The notes under the pieces are model-generated. The model saw only the letters and a list, made by a program, of their open reading frames with translations, made no database searches and had not been told where the DNA came from. From contig PLWR01000737.1 in NCBI GenBank assembly GCA_003165615.1, positions 1 to 47,783 of the forward strand: 47,783 nt of DNA. Direction: 5' to 3'. This DNA comes from Acidobacteriota bacterium. Lineage in GTDB: Bacteria > Acidobacteriota > Terriglobia > UBA7540. The position numbers were made by a program, and so were the translations under genes. Positions 1 to 9,520 of the stretch are shown in pieces; positions within the stretch are counted from its first letter, which is position 1, and the number at the start of each line of letters is the position of its first letter.

Positions 1-717
1 CTCGGCCAGCTTCCTGAAAGACGCGCTTTCTCTGGCCAGGGTTTCGAGGAAGAGTCGCCGGCTCCTTTCGACTTTTTCACAGTCCTTGGCACTTTCGTCC
101 TTCGCCCCCTCCCGAGCCCTATCAAACATGCCCGTCAAACGCCTACCCATGTAACTGGGTTTTTCCCCATAAACCGCCTTGAGCATCCAAGAGTCCTCCT
201 CCCGAAAGCCCTCGGTTTCAACCAAATGCTCAATAACCTCCAGACATTCTGTGATCTGATTCAAGATTTCGTCTGAGGGACGAAGCGCCGCCAGCCCCAT
301 ATTATGGGACAGGATATCGTTTCCCACTCCGGCCAAACCCTTGCCGTAGTTGGCCACTTTCCATTCTCGCTCGATCTCGAATTCGCGTCTCTTGGAAGCC
401 AGAATTCCAGCTTCTGCGCGCATAAGTCTTTGCCTGCGCCAGCGAATCTCCGCCATGTCTTCAACCAACATCTGCTCGAATCCGTCCTGGGGGCAAAGAG
501 CTTGGCGAAGGGATTCGCTGAGCTGCTCGAACGCGGCAGGATCCTCGCCTAGCTCTTTCATGCTCGCCACGGGTAGCCGGGCAAACACGCCATATTTGAT
601 AGCATTGCGGCTGGAGTGCGCCTTGCCCAGTTTTGTTTGAGGTCCGGTTGATTTGAGACTGTTAGCGCGATTCGCCGCCTGTAATCGCGGAGTCGTCTTC
701 TTTTGGATGAGACTCAT
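1..717 (-). CDS. Unknown protein with K-S-T-G-P motif (3' end outside window)
   Basis: An uninterrupted minus-strand frame starts at an ATG at 715-717 and runs off the left edge with no stop, giving 239 visible codons. Residues 16-43 hold the pattern N-R-A-N-S-x-K-S-T-G-P followed by G-K-x-x-S-S-R-N-A-I-K-Y-G. From memory, this N-terminal signature is shared by many hypothetical proteins of Acidobacteriota and Planctomycetes with no assigned function. The rest is charged and probably helical (for example a W-R-R-Q-R-L stretch), with no signal peptide or membrane segment. The C-terminus cannot be judged. The ribosome binding site is weak (AAGAG). The open frame and the motif make it a real gene; I do not know its function. 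Confidence 0.75.
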   Translation of the reverse strand, partial: MSLIQKKTTPRLQAANRANSLKSTGPQTKLGKAHSSRNAIKYGVFARLPVASMKELGEDPAAFEQLSESLRQALCPQDGFEQMLVEDMAEIRWRRQRLMRAEAGILASKRREFEIEREWKVANYGKGLAGVGNDILSHNMGLAALRPSDEILNQITECLEVIEHLVETEGFREEDSWMLKAVYGEKPSYMGRRLTGMFDRAREGAKDESAKDCEKVERSRRLFLETLARESASFRKLAE

Positions 718-778
718 TGTTCGCTCTTCGCCCGTAGTGGCCTTCGATGGCCATCGGACCGACTATTATCTATCCAGT

Positions 779-976
779 TTAGCACGATGCTCCGTATTTC
801 ACGAAGCTTCCCCCTATGTCTGATGGCCAGCCTCTAAAACGGGTTGAGCCATTACCATAAGTCCGTCGCAGCGCCCGCAGCCACCCCGGCGTGTGGAACA
901 CCGAGGATTGTGGATGCCTTTCGAGAAACTCGGCCCAGCGCCGGTCGCCCAGAGGGTCCAATCTGTTCACACTCAT
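779..976 (-). pseudogene. FemAB/GNAT-like N-terminal fragment (truncated)
   Basis: The 65-codon frame begins R-L-D-P-L-x-D-x-R-W-x-E-F-L-E-R-H-P and continues S-V-F-H-T-P-G-W-L-x-A-L-R-R-T-Y-G. This is the usual start of FemAB-related acyltransferases that often accompany PEP-CTERM exopolysaccharide loci. Those proteins are normally over 300 residues. Here the resemblance stops near residue 41 (about base 853) and the frame ends 24 codons later, so the catalytic domain is gone. An ATGA overlap joins it to a short upstream frame. The rest of 718-1200 shows no gene. It is best read as a decayed member of the adjacent cluster. Confidence 0.6.
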
Positions 977-1200
977 ACCCGATTCCGTGAACCTGTGCCG
1001 GTCGCCTCCAGACTCACGATCCTGTCAGCTGGCTCGCTGCCGGTTTCCCCATTTGCCGAGTCCATGTTTCCAATCCAGCGCTCCAGCGCAGAATCTTGTG
1101 CCGATGCCCGGTCGATTACATTACCGCCTCATTCAACTTCTTGAGCTCGACGAGCCGATTTCGTATAGGTGTTGATAAGCGCCGTGGAGCCGCCGGGCTC

Positions 1201-3108
1201 TCAGTGTAGGGCAACTTGTTCCCGATCCAGAAACGTCCGGTGCCACAATTCGAGGGTTAGCAAGGAGAATACCTCGGGAGAGTAGTCAGCGCCGCCTGCG
1301 TTCGCTTTGAGCAACCTCGTAACCGCCTCCGGCTTGAAATAACCTCGCTGGATTGTCTTACGGTCCGTCAGCACGGCCCAGATGATATCCTTGAAATCGT
1401 TCCGAATCCATGAATGGTAGGGCACGGGAAACCCGGTCTTTTTCCGGTCGCGGATTTCAGGGGGGATTCGTTTGGTCAAAGCTCTTTTCAGAATGTATTT
1501 TGTCTTAAATCCGTGCAGCTTGAAGCTGGGCGGCAAGGAGGCTGCGAATTCCAGTACCTGATGGTCCAGTAAAGGTACGCGGAGCTCCAGCGAGTTGGCC
1601 ATGGTCATCTTATCGGCCTTGATGAGCAGGTCATCCGGAAGCCAGGTCTTGGTGTCAACGTAAAGCATTTGGTCCAGGTCTTCCAACCCTTCCACTGCCG
1701 CGAAGCAGTTACTTGCCACACGGGCGGGACCATTGCCGTTGACGGAAGCAAGGAACTCCGGCGCGTAAAGCTCAGATTGATTGCGGTTGAAGAATGAAAA
1801 AGGGTTGGAGGTGCGGCTGTAGTAGTACTTGCTTAGGGGAAGGTTCATTAGCGGCACATACCTCCCGAAACTCCTCAATCCGGCGAGCTTTCCCAGGCCC
1901 GCGGCGACAACTGCGGCCGGCCGGGCCAGCGGTCCTAAGGCACGCTTGAACTTCTCCAGCCAGACAAGGTTCCGGTAAGTTTGGTACCCCGCGAAAGCCT
2001 CGTCTCCGCCTTCTCCTGAAATCAGCACCGTGACGTGTTGCCGGGCCAGCTTGGACACATAGTAGAGGGCAATGGCAGGAGGCTCGCAAACGGGTTCTTC
2101 CATGTACCAAACGTACTTGGGCAGAAAATCCAGGAAGTCACGCGCCGTGATCGTCATTTCATAATGCTTCGTCCCATACTTCCTGGCTGCGAGGCTGGCG
2201 AAAGGGCGCTCATCGGTACACAGGGTTCCTTCAAAACCAATCGTGAAGGTGCTGATTTGTTTGTTGGTTTCTTCGACGGCGAAGCTCAACATGGCTGTTG
2301 AGTCGACCCCTCCGCTGAGCAGCACGCCGACAGGCACGTCGCTGATCATGTGGTCGCGGACAGTTTCCCGCAGGAGTTCCGTCAACTGGCCTGTGCAATC
2401 GTCCAAGCTCTTGCCGGGCTTGAATTTGTTGAACTGCAGGTCCCAGTACTGCTTGATGCTCAGTTTTCCGTCCTTGGCAATTAGATAGTGCCCAGGACTG
2501 AGCTTCAAAATGTTCTTGAAGAGTGTCTTCTCGCCCGGCGGATACTTATAGGTCAAAAAGGTCGCCAGAGCGCTGGGATCGGCCGTCCGGGTGACGGAGG
2601 GATCCTCCAGAAGAGCTTTGACCTCCGAGGCAAAGATCAAGGCTTCGTTGCTCAGATGATAGTAGAGAGGCTTTATTCCCACTCGGTCCCGGGCCAGTAA
2701 CAGAGTTTTCGTTCGCTCATCCCAGATTGCAAAAGCAAACATCCCCCGAAGCCTGGAGGCGCACTCCGCGCCGTATTCTTCGTAGAGATGGACGATGACT
2801 TCCGTATCGGAGGCCGTGTGGAACTGGTGCCCGCGTTGAAGAAGGGATGCCCTGAGCTCCTTATAGTTATAGATCTCGCCGTTGAAGACAATCCAAACCG
2901 TGCCGTCTTCGTTTCCAATGGGTTGCTTCCCTGTGCTCAGATCGATGATGCTCAATCGCCGGTGCCCAAGCCCCACCGGCCCGGAGATATATAGGCCATC
3001 GTCATCCGGACCCCGGTGCCGCATGGCTTGCATCATCCGACCCAGCACGTCCCGGTGGGAGGAATCCGGGAGCCCGTTCAGGTTAAGCTTTCCACAGATT
3101 CCGCACAT
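1201..3108 (-). CDS. asnB: Asparagine synthase (glutamine-hydrolysing), EPS-locus type
   Basis: The 635-residue protein has the class-II glutamine amidotransferase nucleophile Cys2 (M-C-G-I-C-G), the R-H-R-G-P-D-D-D-G motif at 30-38 and F-N-G-E-I-Y-N at 75-81. The synthetase domain has the PP-loop S-G-G-V-D-S at 265-270 and G-E-G-G-D-E at 365-370. Both half-reactions, ammonia release from glutamine and ATP-dependent amidation, therefore look intact. The family makes asparagine from aspartate, but paralogues inside exopolysaccharide clusters are thought to amidate sugar acids or other polymer components. It is the last gene of the minus-strand EPS cluster, 229 bases after a GT2 gene. The amidation role in the polymer is inferred from context only. 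Confidence 0.93.
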   Translation of the reverse strand: MCGICGKLNLNGLPDSSHRDVLGRMMQAMRHRGPDDDGLYISGPVGLGHRRLSIIDLSTGKQPIGNEDGTVWIVFNGEIYNYKELRASLLQRGHQFHTASDTEVIVHLYEEYGAECASRLRGMFAFAIWDERTKTLLLARDRVGIKPLYYHLSNEALIFASEVKALLEDPSVTRTADPSALATFLTYKYPPGEKTLFKNILKLSPGHYLIAKDGKLSIKQYWDLQFNKFKPGKSLDDCTGQLTELLRETVRDHMISDVPVGVLLSGGVDSTAMLSFAVEETNKQISTFTIGFEGTLCTDERPFASLAARKYGTKHYEMTITARDFLDFLPKYVWYMEEPVCEPPAIALYYVSKLARQHVTVLISGEGGDEAFAGYQTYRNLVWLEKFKRALGPLARPAAVVAAGLGKLAGLRSFGRYVPLMNLPLSKYYYSRTSNPFSFFNRNQSELYAPEFLASVNGNGPARVASNCFAAVEGLEDLDQMLYVDTKTWLPDDLLIKADKMTMANSLELRVPLLDHQVLEFAASLPPSFKLHGFKTKYILKRALTKRIPPEIRDRKKTGFPVPYHSWIRNDFKDIIWAVLTDRKTIQRGYFKPEAVTRLLKANAGGADYSPEVFSLLTLELWHRTFLDREQVALH

Positions 3109-3337
3109 CAGCTATGTACCTCAGTATCTTCCGGCGCCCAACAAAGTCATTGAAAGTCTCTGGCCGGACGCTGGCGTCAAAATGCCACCCGTTAAGATAC
3201 AGGTAAGGTTCCTCAAAATGCGATTTAACCTGCTCTGCCTTACTCGCCAAGTAAATCACGCCTCAAGTCGTGTAGGGCTTGCCTGGATTCGCTGGCGCGA
3301 GGCGCCCCTTACCGCGGTGCCTCCATTTGGAATCCGA

Positions 3338-4336
3338 CTAAGCGGGCTGATCAAGCCCCGCTGCCCAGCGCAGAATCGCTATCCACTTTGAGAACGCCAG
3401 GTAGAACAATTGCTGTCTGCGAATGACCAATGCAATTGGAAGGAGCAGCGTGATCACGAGCAGACGACATGCGGCCGCTGCTCCCATGGCTAGCTTATAG
3501 ATCAAACTGTAGACCGGACCACGTGTTTTCCTCAAGAACTGCAACACTGCCTTCTTCTGCATGATCGTGGCCCATTGTCTGGCATCCTTTTGTTTGCTGC
3601 TCCCGCCACCGTAATGGACCACCGTTGCGGCCTTGACGTAGTAGGTCTTAAACCCGAGTTGGCGCACCTTATAACAAAGGTCCAGGTCCTCTGCGTACAT
3701 GAAATACTCGCTGCTAAACAAGCCCACCTTCTCCAATACCTGACGTTTGATCATCAGGCAGGCTCCTGACACCATCTCTACTTCGCTTACCCCGCTCTCC
3801 CGTGAAAAGAGATGTGCGATACCCCACATTCTTAGCCAGGGCAGGCGCACTCTCAACCATTCCCAACTCAGGGTCTGATTGAGGATGGTAGGGAAACGCT
3901 GGACAGAGCAGGTGTCCAGCGCTAGGTCGGATGTCAACAGGCTACAGCCAACGATTCCGGCGTCAGGAAGCGATTTCAAGTGCTCAAGCAGGGTCGTGAT
4001 GGCAGGGCCAATCACGCGAGTATCAGGATTCAGAAAAAGAATGAAGTTACCGGAGCTGTGCTGAACTCCGAGGTTATTTGCCATTGCGAACCCTAGATTC
4101 TCGGCGCTCTTGATGAGATTTATTTCGGGAAATTCCAGCTTAACCAGTTCAGCTCGACCGTCAGGCGACGCGTTATCAACGACGATAATTTCAAACGGCA
4201 AGTTATGGGTGTTGGCGTATACGCTCCGCAGGGATTCGCGAAGATAATCCGTCGAGTTCCAGTTCACAAAAATGATGGATAACTCTGCCATGGGCATTGG
4301 GACTGACGGGGAGGGAAAGGAAGCTTGCGGGTTCAC
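3338..4336 (-). CDS. Family 2 glycosyltransferase (rhamnosyltransferase-like)
   Basis: The 332-residue GT-A fold enzyme has S-I-I-F-V-N-W-N-S near residue 20, V-V-D-N-A-S-P-D-G for nucleotide-sugar binding and the acidic L-N-P-D-T motif. Y-A-E-D-L-D-L-C-Y, typical of WbbL-like rhamnosyltransferases, lies in the acceptor half. The C-terminus has one or two hydrophobic segments (around 285-325), so it probably sits on the inner membrane. The frame opens with GTG at 4336; ATG codons 14 and 16 residues later are alternatives, and none has a strong ribosome binding site. It probably adds one sugar to the lipid-linked repeat unit; donor and linkage cannot be read from sequence. Confidence 0.88.
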   Translation of the reverse strand: MNPQASFPSPSVPMPMAELSIIFVNWNSTDYLRESLRSVYANTHNLPFEIIVVDNASPDGRAELVKLEFPEINLIKSAENLGFAMANNLGVQHSSGNFILFLNPDTRVIGPAITTLLEHLKSLPDAGIVGCSLLTSDLALDTCSVQRFPTILNQTLSWEWLRVRLPWLRMWGIAHLFSRESGVSEVEMVSGACLMIKRQVLEKVGLFSSEYFMYAEDLDLCYKVRQLGFKTYYVKAATVVHYGGGSSKQKDARQWATIMQKKAVLQFLRKTRGPVYSLIYKLAMGAAAACRLLVITLLLPIALVIRRQQLFYLAFSKWIAILRWAAGLDQPA

Positions 4337-4400
4337 CGGAGAATGGGGGCAGCGTTGAACTGGCTTGGATCAGATGCGAAAATATCCGATGGTTCGCTAT

Positions 4401-5333
4401 TCAACGCCAAATGGTTTCACGCCCCAGCAGTCTGGCGAGCTGCTGGCTGCGAATATAGCCGATGAGTCCTGGGTCGTTTACCTGGGGAATCCTTCTAAAA
4501 TAGCCCGAAACGAAGCCCCAAAGCATACCGGCCGACCCGACCAGGACAGGCCTGGTCAACAGTCGCTTGACACACTTCGCCAGCATGTAAAGCGGGTGAT
4601 AGCCAACGATGTAACTTCCCCGCCCGCATTTTACGCTGTCTTGCCATGCCCCATAAGCTTCCCCCACGAGACGATGGTGCTGGGATCTGACATCCGGAAA
4701 CGACTGGGTGGTCCACCCCAGCATATGCGCCTTAACTTCGTCGATGGTATCCCAACCCGGAATCTTTAAGAGCCCGCCAATGGCTTCCCAGCATGCTCTT
4801 CGGTAAATTTTCGTGGCGCCCCGGACATGAAATAGAGGGTTTTCCTCAATGCGCGCTTCATCGTTATCCAGATTATACAAAGTGCCGCCGCCAATCCCCA
4901 GGCGTGGGTTCTGGCGAAAGTGATCGAAACAATTCTCGAAGTAGTCCTCAGCAAACGTCAAGTCACCATCCAGCTTTACCACGAAATCCCAGTCGACGCG
5001 CGAAATGGTCTCGTATCCGTCATAAAAGGCTTCGACGACCCCCGCGCCTGCCTGCCGGAAGCCACGATTCTTCCGTTGAATCACCCGGATCCATTCTGTC
5101 CCTTCGGTGTGCTGCTTAACAATCGCCGCGGTTCCATCGGTGGAGCCGTCATCAACGATAATCCACTCCACCGGCAGAATTGTTTGTTTCAACATCGGCG
5201 CGATGAGTAATGAGATGAATTCTCCCTCGTCGCGCACCGGCGTGATCACCACATACTTCGGAACCACAAGGGCAGATTGGGTCGTCACTTGCACATTTTC
5301 CTGCTCCACTGCGTCGACCCTCAAAACTGACAC
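4401..5333 (-). CDS. Family 2 glycosyltransferase
   Basis: This 310-residue protein starts with a short variable leader, then Y-V-V-I-T-P-V-R-D-E-G, followed by W-I-I-V-D-D-G-S-T-D-G and the metal-binding K-L-D-G-D-L motif. All are hallmarks of GT2 inverting transferases. I see no convincing membrane helix apart from a mildly hydrophobic stretch near the C-terminus. Translation appears to start at GTG (5331-5333). It lies 64 bases upstream of the preceding GT2 gene on the same strand and 84 bases after the Wzy-like gene, consistent with one operon. Substrate specificity is unknown. Confidence 0.88.
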   Translation of the reverse strand: MSVLRVDAVEQENVQVTTQSALVVPKYVVITPVRDEGEFISLLIAPMLKQTILPVEWIIVDDGSTDGTAAIVKQHTEGTEWIRVIQRKNRGFRQAGAGVVEAFYDGYETISRVDWDFVVKLDGDLTFAEDYFENCFDHFRQNPRLGIGGGTLYNLDNDEARIEENPLFHVRGATKIYRRACWEAIGGLLKIPGWDTIDEVKAHMLGWTTQSFPDVRSQHHRLVGEAYGAWQDSVKCGRGSYIVGYHPLYMLAKCVKRLLTRPVLVGSAGMLWGFVSGYFRRIPQVNDPGLIGYIRSQQLARLLGRETIWR

Positions 5334-5417
5334 TCTAAAGAATCCTTAGCTCCGCACCCAGGAACGGCAAGCCCCCAATCGCTGCTCTTGAAAATGTCAG
5401 GAGCTCCGTCGGAAGAG

Positions 5418-6800
5418 TTAAACAACCCGGGCACCAATTACGGTAAAGGCGTTTGCATCCGCGGAAACTTCCTTGCCAGGCACGGGCTGCTTATCGTTGG
5501 CGCGGGATTCATTGTTGACGCACACGGCCGAAATCATTGCCAGGGTAAGACACCAGACAACCACGGTCTGGTCAAAATAGGAAATGCCCAGGAAGGCCGC
5601 GACTTGAGCAAGCAGAACGGCACCCAACATCCATATTCTACCTTCGCGCATGAGATCACCTTCGGCTTTTTTTCGCGCGAGGCCGACGGCGCGAAATCCG
5701 CGTTTGATGGTCAAAATCAGAAAAAAGAACGCCACCACGCCGCCGGATATGCCCGTGGCGACGTACTGATTAGCCGAATCCCACGTGTCAATGCCCCATG
5801 TGTCATTCTCTCGAGTTCCAATCAGCCACCAATCCTTAAAATGCCTGATGAATTGGTCAATCAACTCGTACCGGTGCCATCCCGTCGAACCTTCCGTGAT
5901 ATTGAAGCGTACAAGGACATGCCAGATCGGGTTGTGCATTTTCAACTGCAACAGAATCATGCCAATGACAATCCACCAGCGCACACGCTTCATATTATGT
6001 CGAAAGCGCCAGGCGCCCAACCCGGCAAGCCCTCCCATAACCGCGCCGATCGGCGTGCTGGAGGCCGAGGTAATAACCATAATCGCGGCCGCCGCCGTGC
6101 CGATGATGGCCAGCCCCTTCTGGCGCTTCCCCCACCACCAGAGGCCAAAGAACAGGGGGAACATGGTTGCCCCGAAGGTTCCGGCGAGGATGGGGTGGGC
6201 AAAAGCGGCCTGGGCTCGAATATGCCCCTTCCTAACCTCCGGGTCCTCGTTGATCCCCCCGAACAGCGCGAAGACGTTCTTTCCGAAGACATGCTCCCCC
6301 AACATACACACTGCCAACACCACCATGATGACCGCAAGGACCGTGGTAGCTCGATCCACATCTTTCCAATCGCGGATTAATGCTCGCAGGACCAGGTACA
6401 ATCCCACGGTACTAATCAATATCCCCATGCGATTAAGGAACGCCTCCCCAGTACCCCATAGAATCGTGTAAGCAACGACTCCTGTGACCCCGCAGAGGAT
6501 ATAGGCGCGGTCGATGGGATTGAATTTCCAGCCCCACTCGCGCGGCGTCCCTGCCAGGGCGCCAAAGATGGCGATGGTGCCGCCCAAGAGAATCAGAATA
6601 CGCGAAATCATAAAGTGCAGGCCGGCAACCACGAATACCTGCGACCGGGGAATCAAAACCACACCGGCAAGGAAAGGAATGATCATGTACTTCCGCGGCA
6701 GGATAAAGATCAAGAGTATTGCCAGGGCGGCGAGAATGAGGCCTGCCGGCCCGATCAGGGTTTCTTGCAGCCCACCACCTGGAGTGAAATTTTCAGGCAT
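5418..6800 (-). CDS. O-antigen polymerase/ligase-like membrane protein (Wzy type)
   Basis: This 460-residue protein is almost entirely hydrophobic, with about ten predicted membrane segments. It has a large loop around 300-360 with H-R-Y-E-L-I-D-Q-F-x-x-H and W-W-L-I-G-T-R, the type of periplasmic loop seen in Wzy polymerases and WaaL ligases. It probably polymerises lipid-linked repeat units in the inner membrane. A Wzx-like flippase, a Wzz-like chain-length protein and a Wza-like exporter in the window favour a Wzy-dependent pathway. Polymerase and ligase cannot be told apart reliably by eye. It ends 84 bases before one GT2 gene and begins 4 bases after another, which fits co-transcription. 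Confidence 0.8.
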   Translation of the reverse strand: MPENFTPGGGLQETLIGPAGLILAALAILLIFILPRKYMIIPFLAGVVLIPRSQVFVVAGLHFMISRILILLGGTIAIFGALAGTPREWGWKFNPIDRAYILCGVTGVVAYTILWGTGEAFLNRMGILISTVGLYLVLRALIRDWKDVDRATTVLAVIMVVLAVCMLGEHVFGKNVFALFGGINEDPEVRKGHIRAQAAFAHPILAGTFGATMFPLFFGLWWWGKRQKGLAIIGTAAAAIMVITSASSTPIGAVMGGLAGLGAWRFRHNMKRVRWWIVIGMILLQLKMHNPIWHVLVRFNITEGSTGWHRYELIDQFIRHFKDWWLIGTRENDTWGIDTWDSANQYVATGISGGVVAFFFLILTIKRGFRAVGLARKKAEGDLMREGRIWMLGAVLLAQVAAFLGISYFDQTVVVWCLTLAMISAVCVNNESRANDKQPVPGKEVSADANAFTVIGARVV

Positions 6801-6804
6801 ATTC

Positions 6805-7707
6805 TTATGAGTTCCGTGAACGGACCAACCTAACTACAACCTGAGAACATCGTACCCAACTTCGAACTTGCAACGCGTCCGATTTTATCGAGTCAATAAA
6901 GGCTCTCAGTGCGCCCTTGGAATCGCCTAGAACTAAATAGCTTGTCCCGATATCGTAAAACATCTTCGCCCTGCACTGCGGCGGAATATCGGGAAAAGTA
7001 TCGAGCAAAGATCGTAGCGCTTTCACTCGGTTATGGGCCATGCCCTGGGCATTGTAGGAAAGGCTGTCCCGATGATTTCGGTATTGCACAAGTGGCTCGT
7101 CAACATAATAAAAGGGATACTTTCGGGAGACTTTGGCCCAGCAAAGCCAATCTTCCAGAGATCGAAGCCTCTCATCGAAGCCCCCTGCGTATTGGATGGC
7201 CTCTCGTCGCAGGATTACCGTCGGGACGCAGAGGAAGTTCCTTTGGCACAATTCTTCGAACAAATTGCCAGACGTTACTTGTCCTTTTCGATGGAACTCA
7301 GAGCTGAATCTCTTGCCCGTTAAATTCCCATCGCCATCCATAATAAGACCGTCGGAGTGCACTAAGCCCACTTCCGGTCTCCTCTGCAAGTACTCCACTT
7401 GAGTCTTCAGTTTATCCGGCAGCCAGATATCATCGGCATCACAAAATGCGACAAATTCCCCCGTGCTCACTGCCAGGCCGCTATTCCTGGCCCTGGCCAA
7501 TCCATGATTCGTATCGTGGAAGACGGTTACGACCCGGTCGTCAAGCCGTTTCCATTCCTCCGCGATTTCCTTTGACCCATCCGTGGAGCAATCGTCCGTA
7601 ATGACCAACTCCAAATCGCTGTACGACTGGGACAATACGCTTTTGATCGCAAACGGCAGATAGCGCCCATAATTAAATGAAGGCATGAGCACGCTTACCT
7701 TCGGCAC
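6805..7707 (-). CDS. Family 2 glycosyltransferase
   Basis: The enzyme has V-L-M-P-S-F-N-Y-G-R-Y, V-I-T-D-D-C-S-T-D-G and F-C-D-A-D-D-I-W motifs, the GT2 nucleotide- and metal-binding signature. E-D-W-L-C-W lies in the acceptor half and a short TPR-like helical tail follows (about 250-300). I take the GTG at 7705-7707, preceded by a purine-rich GGGGGGAGA stretch, as start; a TTG seven codons upstream is the longer option. This gives 300 residues. It is followed within 4 bases by the Wzy-like gene. Substrate unknown. Confidence 0.85.
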   Translation of the reverse strand: MPKVSVLMPSFNYGRYLPFAIKSVLSQSYSDLELVITDDCSTDGSKEIAEEWKRLDDRVVTVFHDTNHGLARARNSGLAVSTGEFVAFCDADDIWLPDKLKTQVEYLQRRPEVGLVHSDGLIMDGDGNLTGKRFSSEFHRKGQVTSGNLFEELCQRNFLCVPTVILRREAIQYAGGFDERLRSLEDWLCWAKVSRKYPFYYVDEPLVQYRNHRDSLSYNAQGMAHNRVKALRSLLDTFPDIPPQCRAKMFYDIGTSYLVLGDSKGALRAFIDSIKSDALQVRSWVRCSQVVVRLVRSRNS

Positions 7708-7783
7708 CTGGTTTCGTCTCCCCCCCAAAAAATTGGGCCTCTGCGCCGCGATCTAGTGTAGTGTGTCAGAAATATTGGGACTT

Positions 7784-7833
7784 GTAGCGCCGTCCTTTAG
7801 GGCGGCGCTTGCCGGGCTAAAGCCCGGCGCTAC
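7784..7833. repeat. REP-like double hairpin between flippase and GT2 genes
   Basis: Outer ends GTAGCGCCG and CGGCGCTAC are inverted. Inside are two hairpins: CGCCGTCC/GGGCGGCG with a TTTA loop, and GCCGGGCT/AGCCCGGC with an AA loop. The form matches the dispersed GC-rich palindromic intergenic repeats common in Acidobacteriota. It could also attenuate transcription between the two genes. Confidence 0.7.
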
Positions 7834-7850
7834 GACATCAGGCCTGACAA

Positions 7851-9266
7851 TCAAAGGAGGCGCATGGCCATGACCGTGAGGCCCGAACATGCAAGAAAAA
7901 TGCCAAAACAATAGACTTCCGATGCCAGCGCCAGGCGTAAATGGCGCTTCAGGCCGAAAAGATTGGGGATGTAGTGAGCTATAGGCGAGAGGGCAAGCAC
8001 CCAGAGTGCTTCCCGAAAGCCGTACCAATGGAAGGCCACGAGCAGCCCCACACAAAGAAAAGCCAACTTCCAGGTGTTGCCAATCGCAGCGTACCGGGAA
8101 ATGCCGAGGGCAAAGAGGGTCATGCCAATCGTGGTGCCGAACAGCTCCAACGCCGCCCGAAAACCCAGGAGTTGAAGCATCCAACCTGCCATCACAAATT
8201 TGGGGCCCAAAGCGATATGAACCAGCATTTTACTGAAGACCATAAAACCAGTCGCCATCAAAACACTTATTGCCAGCAGCAGCCGCCTGACGTGCCGCAA
8301 ATGCAAGGCGGCTTTCGTCAAGTCAGTACGGGCCGTCTCCGAAACCATGGGGAAATAAACTTGGTTTATGAGCTGGCGGATAGCCGACAAGGGAACCAGG
8401 GAAATCGTTAAGGCGAGCGAAAAGCAGCCTAGCTCCACGATGTTAATAAACTTTCCCACCACCAGCCTTTCTGCTTCGCCGGAAAGGAAGTACGTTGCCG
8501 AGGATAGAAACATACCTGTGCCAAACGCCAGGATCTCCTTAGCTGCGATGCTGTCCCACTTGAGCTGAACACGCTGTTCAGCAACGATGTGAGAGGCAAT
8601 GACAAAGACTATTGGAGCCGCCAAATCGCCGGCCACCAGGGCCCAGGCCGTGGGAGAAATCAACGCCCAGCCTACGGATGCCACGAGTCCTGCTGCGTCC
8701 GCGGCGATATTCAGAATGGTGAGTTTATGGAGTCGCACATGCCGCATCATGAGCCAGACGGAGCTGCTGGTCACGCCCCGAATGGCCACGGAAAATGCCC
8801 CGGCAATGATCAGCATCTTCACCTGCGGCTCCTTATAGAATGCCGCAAACGGAAAGGCCAGGGCCACAGCCACAACCCACAGCGTCAGGCCGCGGCTGGC
8901 TTGAATCCAAAAAGCCGTGTTGAGGAAGGTGGGATCATCCCCACGGGGATGTTGGACTACGTCCATCCCAATTCCAAGATCCGTAAGCATACTGATCCCG
9001 GAAAGAAAGACATTCACCAGGGCCACCAGGCCGAACGCCCTCGGTCCAAGGAGGTGACGAGCCAGTATCAGTGTGGATAATAGCCGGAGAAGTTGGCTGC
9101 CCCCATATCCCGCCATGCTCCACGCGCTCCCGCGCACGGCAGTCAGCAACCGGGTTGAGACTCTCCCCTCGCGTCCCCCCCGAACAAAGCGAATGACGGC
9201 CCCAACCACCTGCTCCAACCACACGGGCTCAGGTGGTGGGTTGGGGGGAACTGCCTCAACCGGCAT
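7851..9266 (-). CDS. Oligosaccharide flippase (Wzx/MATE-like)
   Basis: About 471 residues with twelve or so hydrophobic segments. The core opens at A-W-S-M-A-G-Y-G-G-S-Q-L-L-R-L, the usual first helix of polysaccharide flippases, and continues with L-I-L-A-R-H-L-L-G-P-x-x-F-G-L-V. Wzx proteins move undecaprenyl-diphosphate-linked repeat units across the inner membrane. ATG at 9264-9266, preceded by AGGA, is a better start than the TTG four codons upstream. The N-terminus is proline-rich and cytosolic. It stands between the beta-helix gene and a GT2 gene in the EPS cluster. Confidence 0.88.
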   Translation of the reverse strand: MPVEAVPPNPPPEPVWLEQVVGAVIRFVRGGREGRVSTRLLTAVRGSAWSMAGYGGSQLLRLLSTLILARHLLGPRAFGLVALVNVFLSGISMLTDLGIGMDVVQHPRGDDPTFLNTAFWIQASRGLTLWVVAVALAFPFAAFYKEPQVKMLIIAGAFSVAIRGVTSSSVWLMMRHVRLHKLTILNIAADAAGLVASVGWALISPTAWALVAGDLAAPIVFVIASHIVAEQRVQLKWDSIAAKEILAFGTGMFLSSATYFLSGEAERLVVGKFINIVELGCFSLALTISLVPLSAIRQLINQVYFPMVSETARTDLTKAALHLRHVRRLLLAISVLMATGFMVFSKMLVHIALGPKFVMAGWMLQLLGFRAALELFGTTIGMTLFALGISRYAAIGNTWKLAFLCVGLLVAFHWYGFREALWVLALSPIAHYIPNLFGLKRHLRLALASEVYCFGIFLACSGLTVMAMRLL

Positions 9267-9520
9267 AGGATCCTGCAATCATAACTCCTTGGGCGCGGAC
9301 TGCCGAAACAGTTCTACGTCTCCCGCAACCAAGCCCTGGCGGGCGATTTGGGGCTGAGCATATTCGTGCAGCAACGGTAAGTCGATGAATCTTGAGAAAG
9401 CACCGAAAGATGCCGGCACTTTTCCGGTTCGTAATTATTTGTAATACCAGGAACGGGTTGCCGTCCGGCGTTAGGGAGAAGAGGCGCCAGGCAATTCCTC
9501 GTTAAACTGGTGGCTGGGCT

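Noticed and set aside
5388..6380. 330-codon plus-strand frame opposite the Wzy-like gene
   Set aside because: Antisense of a clear membrane-protein gene; composition is H, R, G and P rich without motifs.
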